From Herbidospora daliensis (GTDB taxonomy: Bacteria > Actinomycetota > Actinomycetes > Streptosporangiales > Streptosporangiaceae), in NCBI RefSeq assembly GCF_001570585.1, contig NZ_BBXF01000001.1:489691-553690 (forward strand): DNA of 64,000 nt, given 5' to 3'. The notes below the pieces were generated by a model. The model ran no database searches. It was not told the origin of the DNA and was given only the letters and a program-made list of their open reading frames with translations. The translations under genes and the position numbers were made by a program. Shown here one piece after another: positions 52,901-60,083 of this stretch (position 1 is the stretch's first letter; the number at the start of each line of letters is the position of its first letter).

Positions 52901-54018
52901 GCATACACATCAGGGTCGAACATGGAGCCGTCGTGGGCATGCATCTTCAGACGGGGATGGTCGATGCCGGCGTACACGGCATTGAAGAGAGCCAGCAGCC
53001 GGTGCCAGGCCGCCTGGGTCTGCTCCAGGTCGTTCTCGCTGCCTTCGAGTGCGCGCTGCTCCAGCTCGGCGCAGAGGCCACCGGCCGAGTAGGCGGTGGC
53101 GTAGAGCTGGTTGTCCGACGGCAGCAGGCCGCGTTCTTCGGCGAAGAGGACGAAGACGATGCGCATCATGACGGTCACCGCGCCCCGGTAGACGTCGTGG
53201 GCCTCGACGTCGTCGATGCCCGGGCCGCCCGCCTCGCGGTCGCGGATGCCGGCCCGGCCGATAGCCGCCACCAGCAGTTCGACCGCCTGGCGGACCTGGA
53301 CACCCAGCGCCTCGGTGATGTCCTCCTGGTTGTCCTTGCTCGACTTGAGGAGGGCGACCAGGGTCTCGTCGTCGGGATAGGAGAAGAAGCGGGCCCGGCT
53401 CAGTAGGGAGACGAACGCGCGCACGACATCGCGCTCGGCGGCCTCGGGCCAGGAGATGGCGTCGAAGGTGGCGCTCGTTGTGACACCACCGCGCGGGGCC
53501 CACACGAGAGTCCACCAGCGGCCGTCCGTGGCCAGGCCGAGTTCGACGTCGTGGTGGCGGCAGAGCTGGGCGAGGCGGTCGACGGTGGTCGCGGCCCAGG
53601 CGTCTCCCTTGACGCGGGCGGTCGGGCGGTCGTCGCTGATCAGGCCGAGCAGCCGGACCGTGCCCGGCTTGGCTTCCTCACCCGGTGTGACCAGGGCGAA
53701 GTCGGGCGTCAGCCAGGTGTCGTGCTGAGGGACCTCCAGGCTGAAGGTGTCGAGCCCGGTCGTGTGCAGGGCCTCCTCCCAGCCGAGGAGGTGGCGCAGC
53801 ACGTACAGGATCCAGTCGCCGGGAAGCCCATCCGCCTGCCAGGTGCCGTGTTCGAGGCGCAGCCGCTCGCGGGCGGCCTTGTCCAGGGGGTCGAGCGACG
53901 GCCAGGTGCGCCGGAGCACGGGCAGGGAGAGGAACGGGCCGGAGACCTCGACGAGGCTCAGCCAGTCTTGGTGCACGCGGGACGCGTCGGGCTGCTTGCG
54001 CCAACCGGCCTGGCTCAT
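49951..54018 (-). CDS. drmMI: DrmMI, Eco57I/PglX-type adenine methyltransferase of DISARM class 1
   Basis: A 1355-residue N6-adenine methylase. ATG at 54018 overlaps the drmD stop (ATGA), with AGGAGG 7 nt upstream. The N-terminal ~570 residues are helical; SAM motif I reads D602-IAMGSAAFL, and the catalytic motif IV is N885-PPF in DAIIGNPPFLGG. The C-terminal third is the target-recognition region. It is the modification enzyme that marks host DNA as self. The DNA encoding the methylase core and recognition region (~50.25-52.0 kb) is clearly poorer in GC (about 47-57% in sampled lines, against ~70% on either side), suggesting exchange of this part by recombination. Confidence 0.93.
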   Translation of the reverse strand: MSQAGWRKQPDASRVHQDWLSLVEVSGPFLSLPVLRRTWPSLDPLDKAARERLRLEHGTWQADGLPGDWILYVLRHLLGWEEALHTTGLDTFSLEVPQHDTWLTPDFALVTPGEEAKPGTVRLLGLISDDRPTARVKGDAWAATTVDRLAQLCRHHDVELGLATDGRWWTLVWAPRGGVTTSATFDAISWPEAAERDVVRAFVSLLSRARFFSYPDDETLVALLKSSKDNQEDITEALGVQVRQAVELLVAAIGRAGIRDREAGGPGIDDVEAHDVYRGAVTVMMRIVFVLFAEERGLLPSDNQLYATAYSAGGLCAELEQRALEGSENDLEQTQAAWHRLLALFNAVYAGIDHPRLKMHAHDGSMFDPDVYAWLPLSIDDRTVLHMLKAVQYVQIGTRKTGERRKLSFRELDVEQIGYVYEGLLSFEGRRATDTVVGLVGKSGLEEEVDLSDLQRLAAQSGGELAARLAEKYKSSGIGTASAVAKRLAPLSSAERVEALRKLLAVTGGDRDLAEQVLPFYGILRHDLRELPVVILNGALYVTESALRKNTGTHYTPRDLAEQVVEGALEPLVYRIGPLQTADQSKWEPKSSAEILELKVADIAMGSAAFLVAAARYLSRHLVEAWSREEDPRAVAYRAAGSASSTGDADQDPVVVEAIRQIIEHCLYGVDINPMAVEMAKLSLWLVSMDRERPFTFLDDRLVAGDSLLGITSLDQLEVMHMDPKRGREIHEKRALRNFAIGARDVVREVAKARRKLAGIQLGSNPMAALATKRSILADAELKTSQARLFADLVVGAALAYASRGDIGLRSGSIGASDFVRRIRENSPRAELEAREQCKKWLNRDRVSESFERRPIHWPLVFPEVFDRDLCGRGGDPGFDAIIGNPPFLGGTKITAPLGVAYREYLVEGIAGGVRAGGRCDLVAYFVLRAHSLITSTGQVGVIATNTLAQGDTREVGLGQLLQRGITIRRAIKSKPWPSKSATLEYCAIWTTGMLLGDKVKAIKDDVAVPMINSSLDADFQISDDPSKLQANDGTAYQGSKLDGIGFAMDPDVAGIMIDRDSRNSEVLFPFLNGQDLNSDPDCIASRWVVNFRDWEESKARSYTDPYDHVVRLVKPVRANHSEKRTREAWWRYQRSRPELYEAISRLDRVIALTRVSKLVMPAMVHTGQVISEAVVVFATDDTAMLALLSSAQHYWWARARASSMKADLRYTPSDVFETLPLPELTQEMRDIGQELDVYRRNLMLSRKAGLTVTYNMVNDPANTDEDIVDLRRIHRAIDEAVCRAYAWDDLIDKLEYGHRPVARETRYTVGPTVQREFVDRLLKLNHERYADEVARGLHDKARKRAKRAADETLF

Positions 54019-57000
54019 CGGGAGGCCTCCTGCCTGGGAACGACGAAGATCACGGCTACGGGGAAAAGGTGTTCCTTGAAGTCGCGGTAGCGGGCCGCGA
54101 CGGCTTCCTGCTCGCGCCGCCTCTCCTCGTCGAGCCGGTCGAGGCGGGCCTGCCACGAGTCGCGGTCCTTCAGATACTGGCGGATCTCCTGCTCGTCTTT
54201 GGTCGCCTCGATGACCGAGAACAGGCCGTCGTCCTCCTCACCGGCGGCCAGGGTGGCGCGCAGGGTGGCCGCGAACCGGTCGAAGTTGGCCGCGATGCGG
54301 TTCAGCTCGGCTTCCTGGCGTTTGGCCAGCGCGTTGTCGAGCGAGTCGCGACGGGTGCGCATGCGCGCCTCGATCGCGTCGACCAGGCCGGGCCGCATCC
54401 GGCCCCAGACCTCGGCCAGCCGCCGGTGCAGGTGGGGAGATGCGGGCAGTCCCTGGTTCAGGCCCCGGTCGAGGATGCCGTTGAGGGCGCCCTGGGCGTC
54501 GAGGCGGCGGAACCGGCCGCTCTGCTGGGCCCAGCCGCCGGCGTAGATGACCTCTTCGTGGAGCCGCATCCCGTCGCCGCCGACCAGGACGAATCTGGCG
54601 TAGGCGCCGATCAGCGTGGTCTCCAGGGCGGGATCGTCGCTGATCACAGCGGTCACCCGGTTGAGACCGATGTCGGGGTTGGAGACCGCGGCGCGCAGCA
54701 GCCGGGTCGACATGGCGACCAGCGGGTGGTTGAGGTGGGCGAGCACGACGTCGTCGCGCAACTCGGTGAGAGCGTCCGGGTCGAAGGTCACCGGGCGCTG
54801 TTTCGGCGGGGCGCCGTCTTTGGTGATCTTCTCGAGCAGCCCGGCCGAGGCCCGTTCCCACGACGCGGTCAGCGTCGGCACCTCGAAAAGCCCTTCGATG
54901 AGGTGCTTCTCGTCGAGGTGGGGCTTGAGCGGCTGCTGTCTGGCCAGGTCGAGGGCTGTGTCGACCACCCGTTTGATGTTCCCGGGGGTGATCCGCAGCT
55001 CGCCGACGGTCTCGTCGAGCCGCGCGCGGAGCTTTTTGACCTGTGCGCCGATGTCGGTCTCGACGGGTACGTCCTCGGTGGGTGCGACGCGATCGACGTC
55101 GTCGAGGCCGACGTCTTCGCCGAGCATCCGGCGCTGGACCCGCTCGGAGATGACCGCGTTGACCGGACCGAGGTCCTTCTGCTGCCGGGCCACTTTCTCG
55201 GCGATGCGGGCGAGGAACTCCAGGTCGGCCTCGTAGGAGTCGACGGCGGTGGTCCAGCCGGTGCCGATGAAGTGGCGGATGTCCGGAGTGTGCCGCTGGC
55301 CGTAGCGGTCAATGCGGCCGATGCGCTGTTCGAGCTTGTTGGGATTGAACGGGATATCGTAGTTGACCAGCCGGTGGCAGTGATTCTGCAGGTCGATGCC
55401 TTCCCCCGCCGCGTCGGTGGCGATGAGAATCCGCACGTCGTATTCGGCGGGGTCCTTCTGAAAGGCCTGCCGCACCTGTTCGCGCTCTTCGGTGGACATG
55501 CCGCCGTGGAGCAGCTTCAGCCGGTCTCCGCCGAGACCCTCCTGCGTCAGCAGGCCGGCCAGCCAGGTCTGGGTGTCGCGGTATTCGGTGAACACCACGA
55601 CGCGCTCGTTCTCCCAGTGCGTGTCGGGGCGGCAGACGGCCGTGAGATAGGTGATGAGCTCCCGCGCCTTGGCGTCAGGCCGGACGGCGTGCTTCTTCGC
55701 CCATTGCTGCATGCGCTCCAAGAGCTCGACCTCCTGCCGGGTCGCGCCTTCCTGCAGGGGGTGGGCGCGGTTGACCGCGTCGTCTTCGGCCTCGGCGAGT
55801 GACTCGTCGTCGAGCGAAGCCGTGTAGTCGGCGAACTCCTCCAGCCATTCGGGGACGTCGTCGGACTCGTCGAAGGTGTCGGCAACCCTGCCCTTCACGG
55901 TTTCGAGGTAGACGCCGACCGTGTGAAGGAACGCAGCCGGGCTGGAGAAGAGCCGCTTCTTGAGCAGCAGGGTCACGAGGTCGGCCGCTTTGCGGCCCCG
56001 CTGCTTGGTCAGGCGCCTGCGCCGCACCTCGGCGAACTCTTTGAGGAGCTCGTGGATCTCCCGCTCGTCGGCCGGATAGAGAACGGGCATCGCGTGAGCT
56101 TCGCGGCGGCGGAACCTCTCGGACCCGTCGGCGTTCTTGATGTCCCGCTTCAGGCGTCGCACGACGACATCGGTGAGCGCGGCTGAGTCGGGCTCGATCC
56201 CGCGGGCGAACCGCTGGTCGTCGAGGGTTTCCAGCAGCGCGGTGAACGACGCCTGGTAGCCGTTGTGGGGAGTGGCGGACAGGAACAGCCGGTGGGTGAA
56301 GTGGGGAGACAGCCTGCGGATGAGCTTGGTCTGCTGGGAGTCGACGGCGTACACCTGTTTGGGAGCGGCCGGGGCGACGTGGTGTGCCTCGTCGAGGATG
56401 AGCAGGTCGAAGGCGCGCTTCTCGCCGGTGGGGTCGAGCATTTCGTCGATCAGCCGCTGCGCTTTCTGCCCTCGCAGCCAGGGAAGGCTGACGATGGTCA
56501 GCGGGTGGATCTCGAACGGGTTGGCCGCGCTTCCGTGGGTGCGGCGAACAATCGCGCAGCGCTCCGTGTCGATGATGGTGAAGTCGAGGCCGAACTTCTC
56601 AGCCATCTCGTCTTTCCATTTCAGCGTCAGCCCCGCCGGGCAGACCACCATGATCCGCCGGGCGCGCTGCGTCAGCAGGAGTTCCTGCGCGACCAGGCCC
56701 GCCTCGATGGTCTTGCCAAGACCGACGTCGTCGGCGAGCAGGAGGTTGACCCTGGGCGCCTCGACCGCGCGGGCGACCGGCTCAAGCTGGTAGTCCTCGA
56801 GAGCGACGCCCGACCGGAACGGCGCCTGCAACATCTTCACGTCGGCGGAGGTGACGGCCGACCACCGGATCGCGTCGAGGAACGCCGCCAGCCGCGCGGG
56901 CGGGTCGAACGCGGTCACCTCAGGTAGTGAGCCGCCGGGCAGGACCCTGCTCCCGGGTTCGACTTCCCAGATCACGTCGAGCGTGTGGCCGTATCGCCCC

Positions 57001-57128
57001 TCTTCAACGCTCTGCAGGCTCACCAGCGTGCTGGACGTGCCCGCCTCGACATCGCTCACCACCCAGCGCTGCCCGCGAACCGCGACCAGGGCTCCGATGG
57101 CGGGTTTGTCCGACGTCGCACTCGTCAC
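54015..57128 (-). CDS. drmD: DrmD, SNF2-family helicase of DISARM class 1
   Basis: A 1037-residue SNF2-like ATPase, first gene of the operon. GTG at 57128 has GAGGAG 5 nt upstream; the longer upstream frame runs through the promoter. Walker A DDVGLGKTIEAGL (Lys 139), the DEAH box LLILDEAHH (Asp 246), FLSATPHNGY (motif III) and the C-terminal ATDAAGEGIDLQ plus QRIGRIDRYGQRH (motif VI) are intact. A coiled-coil C-terminal part (ARMRTRRDSLDNALAKRQEAELNRI; LDRLDEERRREQEAVAARYRDF) follows. DrmD with DrmMI defines class 1 DISARM. It is divergent from the DUF4352 gene across a 226-bp promoter region that is locally AT-rich. Confidence 0.94.
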   Translation of the reverse strand: MTSATSDKPAIGALVAVRGQRWVVSDVEAGTSSTLVSLQSVEEGRYGHTLDVIWEVEPGSRVLPGGSLPEVTAFDPPARLAAFLDAIRWSAVTSADVKMLQAPFRSGVALEDYQLEPVARAVEAPRVNLLLADDVGLGKTIEAGLVAQELLLTQRARRIMVVCPAGLTLKWKDEMAEKFGLDFTIIDTERCAIVRRTHGSAANPFEIHPLTIVSLPWLRGQKAQRLIDEMLDPTGEKRAFDLLILDEAHHVAPAAPKQVYAVDSQQTKLIRRLSPHFTHRLFLSATPHNGYQASFTALLETLDDQRFARGIEPDSAALTDVVVRRLKRDIKNADGSERFRRREAHAMPVLYPADEREIHELLKEFAEVRRRRLTKQRGRKAADLVTLLLKKRLFSSPAAFLHTVGVYLETVKGRVADTFDESDDVPEWLEEFADYTASLDDESLAEAEDDAVNRAHPLQEGATRQEVELLERMQQWAKKHAVRPDAKARELITYLTAVCRPDTHWENERVVVFTEYRDTQTWLAGLLTQEGLGGDRLKLLHGGMSTEEREQVRQAFQKDPAEYDVRILIATDAAGEGIDLQNHCHRLVNYDIPFNPNKLEQRIGRIDRYGQRHTPDIRHFIGTGWTTAVDSYEADLEFLARIAEKVARQQKDLGPVNAVISERVQRRMLGEDVGLDDVDRVAPTEDVPVETDIGAQVKKLRARLDETVGELRITPGNIKRVVDTALDLARQQPLKPHLDEKHLIEGLFEVPTLTASWERASAGLLEKITKDGAPPKQRPVTFDPDALTELRDDVVLAHLNHPLVAMSTRLLRAAVSNPDIGLNRVTAVISDDPALETTLIGAYARFVLVGGDGMRLHEEVIYAGGWAQQSGRFRRLDAQGALNGILDRGLNQGLPASPHLHRRLAEVWGRMRPGLVDAIEARMRTRRDSLDNALAKRQEAELNRIAANFDRFAATLRATLAAGEEDDGLFSVIEATKDEQEIRQYLKDRDSWQARLDRLDEERRREQEAVAARYRDFKEHLFPVAVIFVVPRQEASR

Positions 57129-57354
57129 GTTCTCTCCTCGCCAACGGCATCGGTGGGGGCTGGGGGTCCGCTGCTTCGCGACAGTTTGGCAGCCCGGCGG
57201 AACGATCCAGATCGTTTTCGCCCGGAACCGGCGTGCGGTGGAATCTACGCCACCTTTTTGTAGGTTGTCCAGAGCAGAGAAAGAGTTGTGCACTCGATTC
57301 ACAGTCTGCTCTAATTTGCGCCACCTACACACCGCGAGTCGCTCGGAGCCCCCC

Positions 57355-57993
57355 GTGTACAACAATCACCCGCAGCCCTACCCGCAGACCGTGATCGTCC
57401 AGAAGAAGGGAGGCGGCTGCCTGAAGGCGGTCCTTGTCGGAGCCGCCGTCCTCATGGGCTTGACCGTCGTGGGCGCGATCGTCAACGGCGGCGCCGAACC
57501 CGAGGGCGCCGGCACCGCGACGATGGCCGATCCCGCCGCAGAGGGAGCTGCGGAGGAGACCGAGGCAGACGCGGAACCGGAGGAGCCGAAAACCGCGGGC
57601 ATCGGCGACACCGTCAGAGACGGCGACTTCGCCTTCAAGGTGACGAAGGTCGAGAAGGGCCTTGCCCAGGTGGGCGAGGGCTTCCTCGTCTCGGAGGCGC
57701 AGGGGCAGTACGTGCTGATCCACGTGACGGTGAAGAACATCGGCACCGAGTCACAGATGTTCAGCGACTCGTCCCAGAAGCTCGTCGACACGAAGGGCCG
57801 CCAGTTCGACGCCGACTCAGGGGCCGCCGCGCTTGGCCTGAAAAACTCCAACAGCTTCCTGAACAGCATCAACCCCGGCAACTCCGTCAAGGGCATCCTG
57901 CTGTTCGACGTCCCGAGGAACATCACCCTGACGTCGGTCGAGCTACACGACTCGATCTTCTCTGAAGGAGTAGAAGTCTCTCTGACCAAATGA
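57355..57993 (+). CDS. DUF4352 membrane-anchored/extracytoplasmic protein
   Basis: A 212-residue protein. GTG at 57355 with GGAG 6 nt upstream. A short Pro-rich N-terminus is followed by one TM segment (LKAVLVGAAVLMGLTVVGAIV), an acidic low-complexity linker (~60-85) and a C-terminal immunoglobulin-like DUF4352 domain (IGDTVRDGDFAFKVTKVEKG ... GQYVLIHVTVKNIGTESQMF ... VKGILLFDVP). DUF4352 proteins are extracytoplasmic and of unknown role. It lies between the divergent drmD gene and the five-gene membrane/ATPase operon; the hairpin downstream suggests it has its own transcript. A defence link is only positional. Confidence 0.85.
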   Translation: MYNNHPQPYPQTVIVQKKGGGCLKAVLVGAAVLMGLTVVGAIVNGGAEPEGAGTATMADPAAEGAAEETEADAEPEEPKTAGIGDTVRDGDFAFKVTKVEKGLAQVGEGFLVSEAQGQYVLIHVTVKNIGTESQMFSDSSQKLVDTKGRQFDADSGAAALGLKNSNSFLNSINPGNSVKGILLFDVPRNITLTSVELHDSIFSEGVEVSLTK

Positions 57994-58050
57994 CGTTGCA
58001 TGCCGTCGCACTGGTTGACATGCGTACCAACCACCCGGAATGATCTCGCC

Positions 58051-58086
58051 GAATTCCCTCGGATGGATCGGTCCATCCGGAATTCC
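58051..58086. terminator. Long hairpin between the DUF4352 gene and the five-gene operon
   Basis: Left arm GAATTCC-CTC-GGATGGA and right arm TCCATCC-GGAATTC pair over 14 bp with a 3-nt bulge and loop TCGG. It lies 57 bp after the DUF4352 stop and 43 bp before the next start. It may terminate the former or be an operator/attenuator of the latter. Confidence 0.5.
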
Positions 58087-58128
58087 AGTGGACGTACGCC
58101 CCAAATCTGAAGAGAGGTTCGGTCTCCC

Positions 58129-59556
58129 GTGACGGACCAGGAGCTTGCCGCCGAACTCCGCGCGCTCGCCGATCTACCCGGCCTCGATTCCCGGGCCCGG
58201 CAGTTGCGCGACCTGGCGGAGGCGGTCGTCGAGCCCGCGCAGGGCGAACGGTGGTGCGACCTGGACCTTTTCGCGGCATTCGACCCCGCCGACTCGGTGC
58301 AGGACTTTCCGGCCGACTCCCGGTTCCTCAAGAAGTTGGACTGGATCCAGTCGGTCATCATCTTCCTCCCCATCGTCGTCACCTGGTTGGGACTCAAGGT
58401 GGCGACCACCGCATACGGGGAAACGCTGGCCGCGGGCGGGGTCGAGGCAGCGCGCAGGCCATTCCTTGAGATGTGGCAGCAAGGCTTCGACGGCCGTCTG
58501 AGCGTCTGGTGGCGTTTCGACAACATCGCGATCGGGACTCTCATCGCGATCGCGGCCGTCGTCGCCATCACCATCACCGAACGGGTCAAGCGCCGGCAGG
58601 CCGAAGACCGCGCCGTCGACGAGGCGGCCGCGCTGCGATCGCGTCTGCGGGCCGCTCTGACCGAGGCGTCCCTGATCCTCAACCAGGTGCGGTTGAGCTC
58701 CCCGGCCCGGTTCCAGGCAGAACTTTCCAAGGGCGCGGCCGACCTGAACAAGGTCGGCAAGACCATCGGCAAGCTCCACACGCAGGTGGTGGAGGCCCTC
58801 AGCACCGCCCTGGGGGCGACGGACCAGGCCACGGATGCTCTCACGGCCGGAGTCGCGCAGACCCGCGACTCGATGGCGACCGTCGAGAAGCACCTCACCG
58901 CGGTGACGGCCGCGGCCGAATCGCTCAAGGCGTCCGTCGACCGGACCGCTTACGCCATCGACGCCATCGGCGAGAAAACCGACGAGGCCGTCGGCCGCGT
59001 CGGCGAACGCCTAGGCAGTGTGCTCGCCGAGAGCACCAACGGCGTTCAGAGGTCGATCGACAACCTGACGAGCGCGACCGAGAAATCGGTGCGCGAGAGC
59101 ACCACGGGCCTGAACACCCGGGTCGGCGAACTGGTGGGCGCCACCCTCGCGATCGGAACCGCCGTCGGCCGGGTCGAGACGGCCGCGGCCGAGAGCGGAG
59201 ACCGCATCAGCCATGTCCTGGCGGAGACCAACGGGACCCTCGGCGCCGCCGGCACCGAGGTGCGGGAGGCCTTGGACGACTGGGCCTCCACCGCCAGCGC
59301 ACACGCCTCCCGGATCGAACTGGTCGCCGACACGGCGGGCCGCACCGCGCAGCTGCTCGAAGACGCCCGGGACGCGATGGACCGGCTCCCGAACGACCTC
59401 ACCACCGCGCTCAGAGAGATCCCCATGGCCGTCCGGGACGTCACCGGCCTCGACGTCGCCGAACTGCGCGACGCCATCGGACGTCTGGAGAACGCGGTGC
59501 TCCAAGCGGCCACCGCAGTGGCGGCCGGGACGGGTGGAGAGCGGGCCGCAGGATGA
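58129..59556 (+). CDS. Two-TM membrane protein with long cytoplasmic coiled coil (ZorA-like layout)
   Basis: A 475-residue protein, first gene of a five-gene operon. GTG start with AGAGAGG about 11 nt upstream. After ~70 soluble residues there are two TM helices (SVIIFLPIVVTWLGLKVATT, ~73-95; IAIGTLIAIAAVVAITITER, ~133-153). The remaining ~300 residues are Ala/Thr/Glu-rich and predicted coiled coil, reminiscent of methyl-accepting chemotaxis or apolipoprotein-like rods, with a short C-terminal helix pair. A membrane base with a long cytosolic tail followed by a MotB-like partner is the layout of ZorA-ZorB of Zorya, but ZorA belongs to the MotA family with more TM helices, and I see no MotA signature. 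Function inferred only from layout. The stop overlaps the next start (ATGA). Confidence 0.8.
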   Translation: MTDQELAAELRALADLPGLDSRARQLRDLAEAVVEPAQGERWCDLDLFAAFDPADSVQDFPADSRFLKKLDWIQSVIIFLPIVVTWLGLKVATTAYGETLAAGGVEAARRPFLEMWQQGFDGRLSVWWRFDNIAIGTLIAIAAVVAITITERVKRRQAEDRAVDEAAALRSRLRAALTEASLILNQVRLSSPARFQAELSKGAADLNKVGKTIGKLHTQVVEALSTALGATDQATDALTAGVAQTRDSMATVEKHLTAVTAAAESLKASVDRTAYAIDAIGEKTDEAVGRVGERLGSVLAESTNGVQRSIDNLTSATEKSVRESTTGLNTRVGELVGATLAIGTAVGRVETAAAESGDRISHVLAETNGTLGAAGTEVREALDDWASTASAHASRIELVADTAGRTAQLLEDARDAMDRLPNDLTTALREIPMAVRDVTGLDVAELRDAIGRLENAVLQAATAVAAGTGGERAAG

Positions 59557-60083
59557 CGCCCGCACGCCGCAGCGCCAAGCCCGCCCCGCTGGTGCTCCTG
59601 GCCGGCTGGCTGTTCGCCGACCTGCTGCTGGGGCTGACGATCATCATGCTGGGGGCGCAGGCTCCCCCACCCGTACCGGCCAAACCGGCCGCCGGGAAGA
59701 GCAGCCCCTCGCCGAGCCCGTCCCCCTGCTCGAGCCGGGCAGCGGGTGTGGCGGCCAAGCCCACGAAACTCTCGTTCCGGGTGAACCCCGGATCCTCGGA
59801 GCCACAGCTTCTCGGGCAGGTGAAACGGGAGCTGCGCAAGCACCGCAAGCGCCTCGCCGGGCGTAACGCGGGCATGGTCCTCACCTTCGGCGCCGACGGA
59901 GGGGCGGGCGACGGTGTGCACCTGGCCACCCGGGTCAACGCCGCCGCCCGTAAGGCGCTTCCGCGCGTCTTTGAAAGAGCGGCGACCCGCAATTTCCACG
60001 ACCTCTCCGCGCCAAGCGGATCGGTCTCCATGGAGGTCTACTTCGTCTCCGGCGGCTGCGCGCCCGCCAAGAAGAGTGCGTGA
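59553..60083 (+). CDS. MotB/ZorB-like single-TM protein with Asp in the membrane helix
   Basis: A 176-residue protein; ATG overlaps the preceding stop by 4 bp. A short basic N-terminus leads into one TM helix, LVLLAGWLFADLLLGLTIIM, with Asp 23 in the position of the proton-carrying Asp of MotB, ExbD, TolR and ZorB (compare YAD in MotB). A Pro/Ser linker follows, then a C-terminal domain (~75-170; KRELRKHRKRLAGRNAGMVL, LATRVNAAARKAL) that could be a small OmpA/MotB-like peptidoglycan-binding fold. One TM, buried Asp and partner gene fit a stator B subunit of an ion-driven motor. The alternative is an unrelated bitopic protein. Confidence 0.72.
   Translation: MTPARRSAKPAPLVLLAGWLFADLLLGLTIIMLGAQAPPPVPAKPAAGKSSPSPSPSPCSSRAAGVAAKPTKLSFRVNPGSSEPQLLGQVKRELRKHRKRLAGRNAGMVLTFGADGGAGDGVHLATRVNAAARKALPRVFERAATRNFHDLSAPSGSVSMEVYFVSGGCAPAKKSA

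Noticed and set aside
58129-60083. Naming the first two genes zorA and zorB
   Set aside because: Layout is similar, but the first protein has only two TM helices and no MotA signature, so the names would overstate the evidence.
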